A stretch of 64,000 bases of DNA, taken from positions 1 through 64,000 of the forward strand of contig NZ_SUHQ01000021.1 of assembly GCF_004962245.1 (NCBI RefSeq), given 5' to 3'. Below the pieces are notes generated by a model. It searched no databases. It had not been told where the DNA came from and worked only from the letters and a program-made list of their open reading frames with translations. The DNA is from Mesorhizobium sp. (GTDB taxonomy: Bacteria > Pseudomonadota > Alphaproteobacteria > Rhizobiales > Rhizobiaceae). This document shows, piece by piece, positions 16,460 through 24,844 of the stretch (position 1 is its first letter; every line of letters starts with the position of its first letter). The position numbers and the translations under genes are program-made.

Positions 16460-17533
16460 TCAGCGCAGCCGCCGTCCTTTGTCGTCGAATAAGTAAGATT
16501 TGCGGACGGAAACGGTGATCTCTGGGGCGTCGGATACCTCGGCCGCGTCGCGCTGGATGACGATATCGTCGCCAGCCGCGGTACTGGCGTAGAGGAAGCT
16601 CGTGCCGCCCAGGTGCTCGACCACGTCGATGGTCACAGAAAGGTCGGCATCGCCCTTTCCGGCATGACCGAAATGTTCTGGGCGAACGCCCACCACAACC
16701 TTGCTTCCCGGTTCGGGCGCCGGCCCCTTCAGCGGCTGTGTAAGACGCGTCCCGCCTGCCAATTCGACCGTCACACCGGAGGCGCCGCGCTCCAGGACCC
16801 GGGCGGTGATGAAGTTCATCTTCGGCGATCCGACGAAGCCCGCGACGAACTGATTGTCGGGGTCACTGTAAAGATCGAGCGGCCTGCCGATCTGCTCCAC
16901 ATGGCCGCCGCGCAGCACCACGATCCTGTCGGCCAGCGTCATCGCCTCGATCTGGTCGTGCGTGACGTAGATCATCGTCGTGCCGAGCTCCTTGTGAAGA
17001 CGCGAGATCTCGACACGCATCTGCACCCTGAGCTCGGCATCGAGATTGCTGAGCGGCTCGTCGAACAGGAACACCTGCGGTTCGCGCACGATGGCGCGAC
17101 CGATGGCGACACGCTGGCGCTGGCCGCCGGAAAGCTGTCGCGGGCGGCGCGCCATCAGCTCGGTGATGCGGAGGATTTCGGAGGCCCGCTTCACCCGCCG
17201 GTCGGTGTCGGCCTTCGGGTTGCCGTTCATCCTCAGCCCGAAGCTCAGATTCTGCTCGACGCTCATATGCGGGTAGAGCGCGTAGGACTGGAACACCATG
17301 GCGATGCCGCGGTCGGCCGGCTCGACGTCGTTCATCACCTTGCCGCCGATGGCGATTTCGCCGCCGCTGATGTCCTCCAGCCCGGCGATCATCCTCAGCA
17401 GCGTCGACTTTCCGCAGCCCGAGGGGCCGACGAAAACGACGAACTCGCCGTCGGTGATATCGAGGCTGGCGCCGTGAATGATCTCGAAATCACCAAAGCG
17501 CTTGACGACGTTGTTGAGCGAGACACCCGCCAT
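16460..17533 (-). CDS. carbohydrate ABC transporter ATP-binding protein (UgpC/MsmK-like)
   Basis: A 357-residue ATPase of the CUT1 sugar-importer class. It shows Walker A GPSGCGKST near residue 37, Q-loop MVFQSYALYPHMS, signature LSGGQRQRVAIGRAI, Walker B VFLFDEPLSNLD and VTHDQIEAMTLADRI. After residue 240 comes the C-terminal TOBE/MalK-like regulatory domain (VGVRPEHFG). The ATG at 17533 is 13 bp after the inner permease gene. It powers the transporter formed by the two permeases and the binding protein upstream. Such ATPases can be shared among sugar systems. Confidence 0.95.
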   Translation of the reverse strand: MAGVSLNNVVKRFGDFEIIHGASLDITDGEFVVFVGPSGCGKSTLLRMIAGLEDISGGEIAIGGKVMNDVEPADRGIAMVFQSYALYPHMSVEQNLSFGLRMNGNPKADTDRRVKRASEILRITELMARRPRQLSGGQRQRVAIGRAIVREPQVFLFDEPLSNLDAELRVQMRVEISRLHKELGTTMIYVTHDQIEAMTLADRIVVLRGGHVEQIGRPLDLYSDPDNQFVAGFVGSPKMNFITARVLERGASGVTVELAGGTRLTQPLKGPAPEPGSKVVVGVRPEHFGHAGKGDADLSVTIDVVEHLGGTSFLYASTAAGDDIVIQRDAAEVSDAPEITVSVRKSYLFDDKGRRLR

Positions 17534-17546
17534 GCAATTCCCCTGA

Positions 17547-18398
17547 TTATTTGATGGCGCCGGCGGCGATACCGGCGATGAAATGACGCTGCAAGAGCAC
17601 GAACACGACGAGCATCGGCGCGGTCAGCAAGACAGCACCAGCCATGATGCCGCCCCACGACACTTTGGTGAGGCCGATCAGCGTGCCGAGCGCCACCGGC
17701 GCCGTCATCGCGCCGGGTTTGGAATTGATCAGTAGCGGCCAGAGATAGTTGTTCCAGGAGGCAAGGAACAGGATGATGGCGAGCGCCGCCAGCATCGGCC
17801 GCGCCAGCGGCAGCGCGACGAACAGGAATATCCGCCATTCCTTGACCCCCTCGACCCGAGCGGCGTCGAACAGCTCATGCGGCATCATCGAGAAGGCTTG
17901 CCGCATGAACAGCACGCCAAGCGAGTTGAAGAGTGGCGGCACGATCAGCGCCACCCAGGTGTTGGCGAGCTTGAAGTCGCGCGCCACCATGATGAATTGC
18001 GGGATCAGCACCACCGCATAGGGAAGCGTGATGGTGCCGAGGATGATGGCGGCGACAATGCCCTTGCCGAAAAACTGGTAACGCGCCAGCGCCCAACCGG
18101 CCATCGAGGTGAGCAGCACCGACAGGAACGTATACGTCACCGCCACCGAAACAGAGATGCCGATGGCGCCGATGAAATTCGTGCCGCGCTGCAAATTGGT
18201 GACATTGTCGAGGAAATTGCCGTGCGGCAAAAGCTCGATGCTGGGGCTGAATATGCCTCTGTCGGGCATGGTCGAGAAAATCACCATCATCCACAGCGGA
18301 AACAGCCAGATCAGCGCCAATGGCGTCAGGAAGAGATGCAGCGCGATGCTGCGTCCCAATCTGGCCGAGGAACGGCTGGAAGAGGAACGCGAGCTCAT
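17547..18398 (-). CDS. carbohydrate ABC transporter permease (MalG/UgpE-like)
   Basis: A 283-residue CUT1 inner-membrane permease. It starts with a Ser/Arg-rich cytoplasmic tail and a first helix (LHLFLTPLALIWLFPLWMMV). The EAA contact loop is in FDAARVEGVKEWRIFLFVALPLARPML, residues about 190-215. The frame continues upstream to 19184 but the real start is the ATG at 18398, whose ATGA overlaps the stop of the partner permease gene by four bases. About six transmembrane helices are visible. It forms the channel with the other permease. Confidence 0.94.
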   Translation of the reverse strand: MSSRSSSSRSSARLGRSIALHLFLTPLALIWLFPLWMMVIFSTMPDRGIFSPSIELLPHGNFLDNVTNLQRGTNFIGAIGISVSVAVTYTFLSVLLTSMAGWALARYQFFGKGIVAAIILGTITLPYAVVLIPQFIMVARDFKLANTWVALIVPPLFNSLGVLFMRQAFSMMPHELFDAARVEGVKEWRIFLFVALPLARPMLAALAIILFLASWNNYLWPLLINSKPGAMTAPVALGTLIGLTKVSWGGIMAGAVLLTAPMLVVFVLLQRHFIAGIAAGAIK

Positions 18399-19255
18399 TT
18401 CGGTTCCCTCGTCAGCCACAGTTGCACCAGCGAGATGGCGATCGCCAGCCCGGCCATGGTGTAGGCGATGGCCGAGGCGTAGCCGAAATTGAGCGACCTG
18501 AAGCCCTGGCGGTAAAGCAGCAGCCCGAGCGTTTCGGTGCCGCCGCCCGGTCCGCCGCGCTCGGTGATCAGGAACGGCTCGGTGAACAGCTGCATGGTGC
18601 CGATGATCGACAGCACGGCGCAGAACACGATGATTGGCTTGAGCAGCGGCAAGGTGATGTAGAAGAACTGCTTGACCTTGCTGACGCGGTCCAGCGTCGC
18701 CGCCTCGTAGACATCCTGGGGGATGGACTGAAGGCCGGCGAGCAGGATGATGGCGTTGTAGCCGGCCCAGCGCCAGGTCACCGCGATCATGATGACCGCC
18801 ATCGCCGGCGTGACGTTGGAAAACCAGTCGATACTGGGCAGGCCGACGCTGTTCAGCAGCTTGTTGATGATGCCGTAATCGAGGTTGAACATCAGACGGA
18901 AGACCGCCGAATAGGCGACTTCGCCGACCACGACCGGGGCGAAGAAAGCGAAGCGGAACAGACCTCTCGCTTTCAGCAGCGGCGAGTTCAAAAGCACGGC
19001 CATCACGATCGCCAAAGTGATCATCACCGGCACCTGGATGACGAGGATGAGCAAAGTGTTCTTCAACGCATTGAAGAAAGCGGGGTCGCCGATCAAGCGA
19101 CCCCAGTTGAAGCCGGGCGCGAACCGCCACGGCACGGTGCGCGTCGCCTGGAAGGAGATCAGGAAGGAGTCGATGATCGGCCACAGCCAGAAGATCGAGA
19201 AGATCAGCAGATAGGGCGCGAGGAAGCGATATGCCGTGGCGTTCTGATAGCGCAT
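18395..19255 (-). CDS. carbohydrate ABC transporter permease (MalF/UgpA-like)
   Basis: A 286-residue CUT1 permease with about six transmembrane helices. The N-terminus (LAPYLLIFSIFWLWPIIDSFLISF) is typical of the MalF/UgpA partner, and the EAA loop is in VYEAATLDRVSKVKQFFYITLPLLKPIIVF near residues 180-210. GGAGG precedes the ATG at 19255. It overlaps the following permease gene by four bases. The 221-bp gap to the binding-protein gene contains a large palindromic intergenic repeat, a common place for differential expression of binding protein over membrane subunits. Confidence 0.94.
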   Translation of the reverse strand: MRYQNATAYRFLAPYLLIFSIFWLWPIIDSFLISFQATRTVPWRFAPGFNWGRLIGDPAFFNALKNTLLILVIQVPVMITLAIVMAVLLNSPLLKARGLFRFAFFAPVVVGEVAYSAVFRLMFNLDYGIINKLLNSVGLPSIDWFSNVTPAMAVIMIAVTWRWAGYNAIILLAGLQSIPQDVYEAATLDRVSKVKQFFYITLPLLKPIIVFCAVLSIIGTMQLFTEPFLITERGGPGGGTETLGLLLYRQGFRSLNFGYASAIAYTMAGLAIAISLVQLWLTREPK

Positions 19256-19309
19256 CGTTGCCTCCTTCCCGTTTCTAGCCTTACCGGCCTACTGTCGAGT
19301 TCGGCGCCG

Positions 19310-19470
19310 GCCCGTGTTTCCTTCTCCCCTTGTGGGAGAAGGTGGATTGGCGCGCAGCGCCAAGACGGATGAGGGGTGCTGGACGGAGCGATGTCGTTGC
19401 CAAGCTGGAACACCCCTCATCCGACCGAGCTTCGCTCGGCCACCTTCTCCCACAAGGGGAGAAGGGAGAG
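19310..19470. repeat. RIME-like intergenic mosaic palindrome
   Basis: A long imperfect palindrome between binding-protein and permease genes. The outer arms are CTTCTCCCCTTGTGGGAGAA (from 19321) and its near-complement at the right end (19443-19465). Inner arms include GATGAGGGGTG and CACCCCTCATC (19369-19379 and 19410-19420). The structure matches Rhizobium-specific intergenic mosaic elements, which occur in many copies. Within an operon it may stabilise the upstream binding-protein mRNA. Confidence 0.75.
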
Positions 19471-19476
19471 CAGCGC

Positions 19477-20748
19477 TCACTCTTCGATCGGCAGGCCGGT
19501 CGCCGAGGCGATCTGGTTCGCGGCATCGTCGAGCGCCGCCTTGGCGTCCGGAGAGCCGCCGCCCAGATACTTGGTCTGCACCGAACGGACGATGATTTCC
19601 GCGTCGCTCTGGAACGGCGTGCCGCGGCTGGGGACGACCTTGGGCAAGGTGCCGAGGATGTCTTTCCACACCGCCTGGCCGCCCCAATAGGGCAGGCCTT
19701 CGGAGACATAGGGGTCATCGAGCGCCGAGATCAGCGACGGCACGAGGCCGAAGCCCTTCAGCATCGCTATCTGGCCCTCGTTGGTCGCGAGCGAGTATTT
19801 CAGGTAGGCGTAGGCGGCTTCCTTGTTGTTGGACACCGAGGTGATGGCGAGCGACGAACCGCCGAGATTGGCGGCGCGCGGGCCGTCGGCAGTGAGGCTC
19901 GGCATCAGGTAGACGCCCCATTTGCCGCTCCCGTCGGGCGATTCGGTGCGTATGGTGCCCTCGTACCAGCCACCGTACATCTGGCTGGCGACCTTGCCGG
20001 CCGTGTTGTTGGTGATCTTGGTGCTCCAATCGGCCGAGGAAATGATCCCGGCGTCCTTCATCTCCTTGATCTTGGTCATCGACGCCACGCAGGCTGGCTG
20101 GTTGACGGTGATCGACTGCCCGTCGGCGGCGAAATAGGCGCAGCCCTGCTCGTTGGAGATCATGCGGAAGAATTCCGAGTCGCCGTTGAAATCGGCATTG
20201 GTCATCGTCACGCCGGGATTGGCGTCCTGGATCTTCTTGCCGGCGGCAATGAAATCGTCCCAGGTCTTGATCGAGGTGGGGTCGACGCCGGCCTTCTCGT
20301 AGAAGTCGCGGCGGTAGAACATCGCCACCGGGCCCGAATCCCACGGCATCGCATAGGCCTTGTCTTCCACTTCGAGCTCGGTGCGCTTGAAATCGGGGAA
20401 TTTTGCCTGGTCTTCGGCCGTATAGCCCAGCGTGTGAAGGTCGACGAAGCAGTCCGGGAACTGGCTCCAGTAGTTCTCGGCCTCGCCGTTCTCGACCGTC
20501 ACGATATCAGGCAGCCCCTCGCCGCCGGCGGCGCAGCCGGCAATCGACTTGTCGTAGGTCGGTTGGTTGCCGAGATCCTGGACCGTGACCTTGACGTCGG
20601 GGAATTGCTTGTTGAAGCCTTCTATGGTGGCCTTCAGCGATGAAGCGGCGACGTTCCAGCTCCAGATCGTGATTTCGCCGGATTGCGCAAAAGCTGGGGC
20701 TGAGCCCAGGGCAAGCGCGAGCGCGGCGCAAGTCAATGTGGTGCGCAT
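19477..20748 (-). CDS. carbohydrate ABC transporter substrate-binding protein
   Basis: A 423-residue extracellular solute-binding protein of the CUT1/family-1 type. A Sec signal peptide spans about residues 1-21 (LTCAALALALGSAPAFAQS, cleavage after AFA). The mature protein starts with ITIWSWNVAASSLKATIEGF, followed by YDKSIAGCAAGGEGLPDIVTVENGE and DSGPVAMFYRRDFYEKAGVDP, classic for sugar-binding proteins. GGGAGGATT precedes the ATG. It heads the operon binding protein, permease, permease, ATPase, fusion dehydrogenase. The ligand is not identifiable; a mono- or oligosaccharide or polyol is likely. The AraC-type gene diverges 91 bp upstream. Confidence 0.94.
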   Translation of the reverse strand: MRTTLTCAALALALGSAPAFAQSGEITIWSWNVAASSLKATIEGFNKQFPDVKVTVQDLGNQPTYDKSIAGCAAGGEGLPDIVTVENGEAENYWSQFPDCFVDLHTLGYTAEDQAKFPDFKRTELEVEDKAYAMPWDSGPVAMFYRRDFYEKAGVDPTSIKTWDDFIAAGKKIQDANPGVTMTNADFNGDSEFFRMISNEQGCAYFAADGQSITVNQPACVASMTKIKEMKDAGIISSADWSTKITNNTAGKVASQMYGGWYEGTIRTESPDGSGKWGVYLMPSLTADGPRAANLGGSSLAITSVSNNKEAAYAYLKYSLATNEGQIAMLKGFGLVPSLISALDDPYVSEGLPYWGGQAVWKDILGTLPKVVPSRGTPFQSDAEIIVRSVQTKYLGGGSPDAKAALDDAANQIASATGLPIEE

Positions 20749-20787
20749 CGAAATCCTCCCATTTCATTTGCTCTCTCTTCGCGAGCG

Positions 20788-20802
20788 TGCCTAGACTAGG
20801 CA
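20788..20802. promoter_or_regulatory. 15-bp perfect palindrome between sugar ABC operon and AraC gene
   Basis: TGCCTAGACTAGGCA is a perfect palindrome centred on position 20795, in the 91-bp divergent promoter region between the binding-protein gene and the AraC-family gene. Position and symmetry make it a candidate operator. AraC proteins usually prefer direct repeats, so a different, dimeric repressor is also possible. Confidence 0.4.
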
Positions 20803-20839
20803 GTGGGGAAGGCCTGTCCGCGACAAAGGGAATAAAAAA

Positions 20840-21724
20840 TTGGCAGAAAGTAAGATGCCGCAAAGGCCGTTTTACCAGCCCGGCGCCAGCAGCGTGGAGG
20901 GCCTGCCGCTGCTCCTGCAGACGTTTCACAATCACCCCCTGGTTATGCTCAAGCCGCATTGGCATGCCCAGGTCGAGGTGAACTTCATCATGTGCGGCGC
21001 CGTGCACTACCGCATGAACGATCACGAGATCGCGCTTTCGGCCGGCGACATGTGCCTGTTCTGGGGCGGCTTGCCGCATCAGATGGACGATGCGTCGGAC
21101 GATGCCGTCTTTGCCGGCGCGCATCTGCCGCTGGTGCATTTCTTCCGGCTGCACCTGCCCGCGGACGTTCGCAACCGGCTGATGACGGGCGCGACATTGG
21201 TGACCGGCTCCACCGACCAGTCCGACAACGACAATTTCGAGCGCTGGAACCGCTACGTCCGGTCAGGCGATCCAGCCAAGGCCGAGCATGCCGTCAACGA
21301 ACTGCTGCTGCGGCTGGAGCGGATGCGGTTCGAACCCTACCGGCTCGCACCCGAAACCCCGATCGAGCAGGAAGCAGGCAGTCCCTTCGATCAGCAATCC
21401 CTGCGCAATGTCGGGCGCATGTGCGACTTCATCGCGGAAAATTTCCTCTACGACATCGACTGCGTGGACATCGCGGCGGCGGCCGACATCCATCCTAAAT
21501 ACGCCATGAGCATTTTTAAGAAATCGACCGGCATGACGCTCAACGAATATGTCAGCCTGTTGCGGCTCAGCTATGCGCAGGCGCTGCTGATGCACCAGGA
21601 CGCCAACGTGCTGCGCGTCGCCATGGACTCAGGCTTCGGCTCGCTCAGCGCCTTCAACAAGTCGTTCCGCAAGCTGGCCGGCATGTCGCCGTCGGACTTC
21701 CGCAGAGGCGCGGGCGTCAGATAG
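20840..21724 (+). CDS. AraC-family transcriptional regulator
   Basis: A 294-residue regulator. Residues about 20-150 form a cupin-like sensing domain (PLVMLKPHWHAQVEVNFIMCGAV and MCLFWGGLPHQMDD), and the last 100 residues hold two AraC helix-turn-helices: IAAAADIHPKYAMSIFKKSTGMTLNEYVSLLRLSYAQALL and VAMDSGFGSLSAFNKSFRKLAGMSPSDFRR. The TTG at 20840 has AAAGGG ten bases upstream; an ATG at 20855 (MPQRPFYQPG) is the alternative and gives 289 residues. Divergent from the sugar ABC operon, it is the likely inducer-responsive activator of that operon. Confidence 0.9.
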   Translation: MAESKMPQRPFYQPGASSVEGLPLLLQTFHNHPLVMLKPHWHAQVEVNFIMCGAVHYRMNDHEIALSAGDMCLFWGGLPHQMDDASDDAVFAGAHLPLVHFFRLHLPADVRNRLMTGATLVTGSTDQSDNDNFERWNRYVRSGDPAKAEHAVNELLLRLERMRFEPYRLAPETPIEQEAGSPFDQQSLRNVGRMCDFIAENFLYDIDCVDIAAAADIHPKYAMSIFKKSTGMTLNEYVSLLRLSYAQALLMHQDANVLRVAMDSGFGSLSAFNKSFRKLAGMSPSDFRRGAGVR

Positions 21725-22160
21725 TCTCAGTCTAAGGAGACACTCCGGTCGATGCCGGCACTACAGCGACGAGGTTCTTTGCCGACAAGGGTTACGACGT
21801 CCACCTGGCTGCGCCGACAGCGCTGTTCGGTCCGAAGCTCACTGAAACGACCTCGGCAGGAAGAAGAATTTCGACATGTTCGCGGTTCCCCGGAATTAGC
21901 GGCGGCGCCGTTCCTTCCAGCACGTCGCGGCTTCGGGCATAGGGGCGGTGCACGGCGCCAGTTGAGCGCCCATGCAAACGCACCACCGGCCGAAGCCGGT
22001 GGTGCTCTGGACAGTCTGTAGGGGCAGGACCGTCCAGCGACCCGAGAGGATCGGGCTCAATGTCGGCCCCCCTTTGACCCGGCCGAACAGATGAGGGAGC
22101 CCGTCAGTCGGGCAAGAATTTCAAGTGCGGTGCGCCGCTCGCAGCGCACGATTTGCAATT
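21725..22160. other. intergenic stretch with a possible decayed coding remnant
   Basis: No intact gene is seen. Plus-strand bases from about 21750 to 21865 have rhizobial-like codon use in one frame, reading RFFADKGYDVHLAAPTALFG. After a one-base shift the reading continues RKKNFDMFAVPRN and stops at about 21900. This looks like the end of a degraded gene, but there is no start and the family is not recognised. From 21960 to 22160 I see nothing beyond GC-rich sequence. An 89-codon open frame at 21752-22021 has no protein-like composition. Confidence 0.3.
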
Positions 22161-22526
22161 TTATTCAGCTGCGTCGGGAATTTCCCCGGAGGTGTCGTCG
22201 GAAGACTCAGCCGGGTCATCATCCTCGGCCTTTCTTGCCAGGAACTTGTCCAAGGCTGCCTGCAAGGACAGGGTGGCCTGCGGTGAGGCCGGCGTCGTCG
22301 CAACGACAGCCATTGCATGAGCAATTCCCTTCGTGGACTTATCCTTGGCGGCCGCAGAAGTGGCGGCGCCGTGTCCCTGCGATCCGGCCCCGGCCGAGTT
22401 TCCGCCGTTGCCGTTGCTTGCGCCATTACCCTGCCCGCCGCCATTGCCGCCGGGTCCGGCGAGGACCGGAGACGCGACAAGGGCGAGGACGGCGACCGCT
22501 GCGAGCAGACTGGTTCGAATTTTCAT
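22161..22526 (-). CDS. small exported Gly/Asn-rich protein of unknown function
   Basis: A 121-residue protein with a clear Sec signal peptide (KIRTSLLAAVAVLALVASPVLA, cleavage after VLA near residue 23). Next comes a low-complexity Gly/Asn/Ser segment (GPGGNGGGQGNGASNGNGG), then a mixed region with a short predicted helix (ATLSLQAALDKFLARKAEDDD) and an acidic Ser-rich end. GGAGGG lies five to eight bases before the ATG. The composition suggests a periplasmic or secreted structural or adhesive small protein. No family is recognised. It is monocistronic, with its own region on both sides. Confidence 0.7.
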   Translation of the reverse strand: MKIRTSLLAAVAVLALVASPVLAGPGGNGGGQGNGASNGNGGNSAGAGSQGHGAATSAAAKDKSTKGIAHAMAVVATTPASPQATLSLQAALDKFLARKAEDDDPAESSDDTSGEIPDAAE

Positions 22527-22840
22527 GATTCCCTCCTTCGAGTCGCCCCTACCGCCAGGATGGTTTTAGACTACGAATATAAGGACTTTCTAATATGAAA
22601 GATCCGCTACTAGTCAGTTTCGTCCAAATACACATGTCCGCAAGACGGACCTTGGTCCGAGATCGGAAGGCAAAGGTCCTAGACTCTATCGGAGCGTATT
22701 TCCGCGCGGCGAACAAAGCGCCTGCTGGCCAAAGGGATGTGGCAAGCTCGCTCCGTCTGCCGGGTTTGCCGTGCAAAAAACGAAAAAGGCCGGAAGGGAT
22801 CCGGCCTACTTCGCAATTGCTTGATTCCCTGGAAGGAAAC
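22527..22840. other. intergenic region without a supported gene
   Basis: This 314-bp stretch separates the small exported protein from tRNA-Gly. It contains the tRNA terminator at 22774-22807 and an AT-rich part at 22560-22620 that should hold the promoter of the exported-protein gene. An 85-codon plus-strand frame runs into the terminator and tRNA and is rejected. Confidence 0.6.
22774..22807 (-). terminator. rho-independent terminator of tRNA-Gly
   Basis: On the minus strand AGGCCGG and CCGGCCT (22801-22807 and 22787-22793) form a 7-bp GC-rich stem with a 7-base loop, followed by TTTTTCGTTTTTT. It lies 34 bp beyond the tRNA 3' end. This is a textbook intrinsic terminator. Confidence 0.88.
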
Positions 22841-22915
22841 TGGAGCGGGTGAAGCGATTCGAACGCTCGACCCCAACCTTGGCAAGGTTGTGCTCTACCC
22901 CTGAGCTACACCCGC
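22841..22915 (-). tRNA. tRNA-Gly (GCC)
   Basis: On the minus strand the acceptor stem GCGGGTG (5' end at 22915) pairs with CACCCGC (22851-22845), followed by discriminator T and an encoded CCA (to 22841). The D-arm is TAGCTCAGGGGTAGAGCA, the anticodon stem-loop CAACCTTGCCAAGGTTG with anticodon GCC at 22883-22881, and the T-arm contains GTTCGAATC. The gene is 75 nt with CCA. A sigma-70 type promoter lies upstream and an intrinsic terminator downstream, so it is a single-gene transcript. Confidence 0.97.
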
Positions 22916-22945
22916 TCGCGCGGCTTTTGGGCCGCAAGCCGCGCC

Positions 22946-22974
22946 TATATGGCTGAAGAGCGCGGCGATTGCAA
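22946..22974 (-). promoter_or_regulatory. sigma-70 promoter of tRNA-Gly
   Basis: Minus strand: -35 TTGCAA (22974-22969), a 17-base spacer, and -10 CATATA (22951-22946). Transcription would begin near 22939, about 24 bases before the mature tRNA end. The spacer length and hexamers fit housekeeping promoters of rhizobia. Confidence 0.65.
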
Positions 22975-23144
22975 CAGGGAAATCGCAGGCTTTTTGGCCG
23001 CACCCGGCGACGCTTGGACGCTCCCTTGCGGCGCATGGGAACGGGAATCATTGCTTCGCTGCACGGCGGTCTTGTCTCGACCTCCTCATTGGCCGTAAAC
23101 GGCATGATCCAACCGCGACAACAAGAAGTCCCACAAGAAACAAC

Positions 23145-23642
23145 ATGCCGAAAACCGAAGCCGAGCTTTTCGCCTTTCTCATCGACCTCGGGATCGAAGT
23201 CTCGACCCTGCGTCATCCGCCGCTGTTCACGGTCGCCGATTCGCAGGCGCTGCGTGGAGAAATTGCCGGCGGGCACACCAAGAACCTGTTCCTCAAGGAC
23301 AAGAAGGACAATTTTTTCCTGGTCAGCGTCGGCGAGGAGGCGGTGGTCGATCTCAAGCAGATCCACCATGTGATCGGCGCTGCCGGCCGCGTGTCTTTCG
23401 GCAAGCCGGAGATGCTGATGGAGCTTCTCGGCGTCGTTCCGGGCGCGGTCACGGTGTTCGGCGTGATCAACGATACGGAGCGGCGGGTCAAGGTCGTTCT
23501 CGATCAGGAGTTGATGGGCCATGCCATCATCAACGCCCATCCGCTGACCAACGAGGCAACGACGTCGATCGCCGCCGCCGACCTCGTCAAATTCGTCGAG
23601 GCAACCGGGCATGATGCTGTTATCTTGAAAGTCACGGCATGA
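23145..23642 (+). CDS. prolyl-tRNA editing protein, YbaK/ProX type
   Basis: A 165-residue protein of the YbaK/ProXp aminoacyl-tRNA deacylase fold, close to the Ala-tRNA-Pro editing (PrdX) group. The segment AGGHTKNLFLKDKKDNFFLVSV carries the conserved G-x-x-x-K-N-L-F-L-K core with the catalytic Lys. LLGVVPGAVTVFGVIND and HPLTNEATTSIAAADLVKFV are further family markers. It removes wrongly attached amino acids from tRNA-Pro in trans. The full family length is present. It is followed 55 bp later by the thioredoxin gene on the same strand. Confidence 0.92.
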   Translation: MPKTEAELFAFLIDLGIEVSTLRHPPLFTVADSQALRGEIAGGHTKNLFLKDKKDNFFLVSVGEEAVVDLKQIHHVIGAAGRVSFGKPEMLMELLGVVPGAVTVFGVINDTERRVKVVLDQELMGHAIINAHPLTNEATTSIAAADLVKFVEATGHDAVILKVTA

Positions 23643-23697
23643 TCGCCACATGGATGGCGATAAAACCGATGGCCGGCGCGACCGAAAGGGTGACGAG

Positions 23698-24684
23698 ATG
23701 AGCGAGAACAATCCATTTGTGGGCATTGGCGGGCAGTATGCCACGTCAGTACAGTATGGCGGCACCGAGCCCACCCCTGCGAAAGTCGCGCTTGGCGAGC
23801 CGCCTGTCGCCGTCGACGTCATCAAGGATACGACGACCGCCACATTTGCCGCCGACGTCATCCAGGAATCGCGCCGTCAGCCGGTGCTGGTCGATTTCTG
23901 GGCGCCATGGTGCGGACCTTGCAAGCAACTGACGCCATTGCTGGAAAAGGCGGTCACGGCCGCCGGCGGCAAGGTCAAGCTGGTCAAGATGAACATCGAT
24001 GATCATCCTTCGATCGCCGGCCAGCTCGGCATCCAGTCGATACCGGCGGTCATCGCCTTCAAGGACGGCCAGCCGGTCGATGGCTTCATGGGTGCCATTC
24101 CCGAGAGCCAGATCGCCGAGTTCATCCGGAAGGTCGGCGGCAAGACCAATGGTGCGCCGCAGGTGGCCGAGGCGCTTGCCGCGGCCGCGGAGGCGCGCGA
24201 CGCCGGCGACGCGCAGACGGCGGCCGATATCTACGACGCGATCCTGGAACAGGCACCAGAGACGATCGAGGCGATTGCCGGGCTGGGCGATCTGCTGTTC
24301 GAGGCTGGCGATGCCGAGGGCGCCGAAGCCATGCTGGCCCGGGCGCCGGAAGCAAGGAAGGATGCGCCGCCGCTCGCCGCGGTGCGCGCCAAGATGGCGC
24401 TTGCCGCGCAGGCATCCGCGCTTGGCAATCCGGCGGAGTTCGAGCGGCGCCTGGCTGACAACCCCGGGGACCACCAGGCACGTTTCGATCTTGCCATGAT
24501 CCAGAACGCCAACGGCGAGCGCATGGCCGCAGCGGACAATCTGCTGGCGATCGTCAAGGCCGATCGCTCGTGGAACGACGATGGCGCCAAGACGCAATTG
24601 CTGCAGTTCTTCGAGGCCTGGGGCATGACTGACGAAGCAACGCTAGCGGCGCGGCGCAAATTATCGTCGCTGCTGTTTTCCTGA
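23698..24684 (+). CDS. thioredoxin-TPR co-chaperone, CnoX/YbbN-like
   Basis: A 328-residue protein with an N-terminal thioredoxin domain (VLVDFWAPWCGPCKQLTPLLEK, redox motif WCGPCK at about residues 76-81) and a C-terminal half of TPR-like helices (AADIYDAILEQAPETIEAIAGLGDLL; FERRLADNPGDHQARFDLAMIQ), the architecture of CnoX. Homologues act as holdases that pass oxidatively damaged proteins to GroEL. Unlike E. coli CnoX, which lacks a full WCGPC, this copy keeps both cysteines and may be redox-active. Start MSENNPFVGIG at 23698 follows AAAGGG; the longer frame from 23650 has no family support. It lies with the LON-domain and Trm112 genes in a short co-directional cluster. Confidence 0.92.
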   Translation: MSENNPFVGIGGQYATSVQYGGTEPTPAKVALGEPPVAVDVIKDTTTATFAADVIQESRRQPVLVDFWAPWCGPCKQLTPLLEKAVTAAGGKVKLVKMNIDDHPSIAGQLGIQSIPAVIAFKDGQPVDGFMGAIPESQIAEFIRKVGGKTNGAPQVAEALAAAAEARDAGDAQTAADIYDAILEQAPETIEAIAGLGDLLFEAGDAEGAEAMLARAPEARKDAPPLAAVRAKMALAAQASALGNPAEFERRLADNPGDHQARFDLAMIQNANGERMAAADNLLAIVKADRSWNDDGAKTQLLQFFEAWGMTDEATLAARRKLSSLLFS

Positions 24685-24844
24685 GCGCGGCATAAGCTGT
24701 TTTTGCTTGATGGCCTTGCGGTCGGCGACTGCTGCGCCAGATTAGGGGGCCAGTCCGTTTTTCGCTTTGTGACGACTTACGCGTCAAGTTGTGAAGGGTG
24801 GGCGGATTTAACGCGCTTCTCGAGGAAGCGAGCGGAGGATTGAA

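Noticed and set aside
22595..22852. 85-codon plus-strand frame upstream of tRNA-Gly
   Set aside because: It runs through the intrinsic terminator and into the tRNA 3' end on the opposite strand, and its composition is not protein-like.
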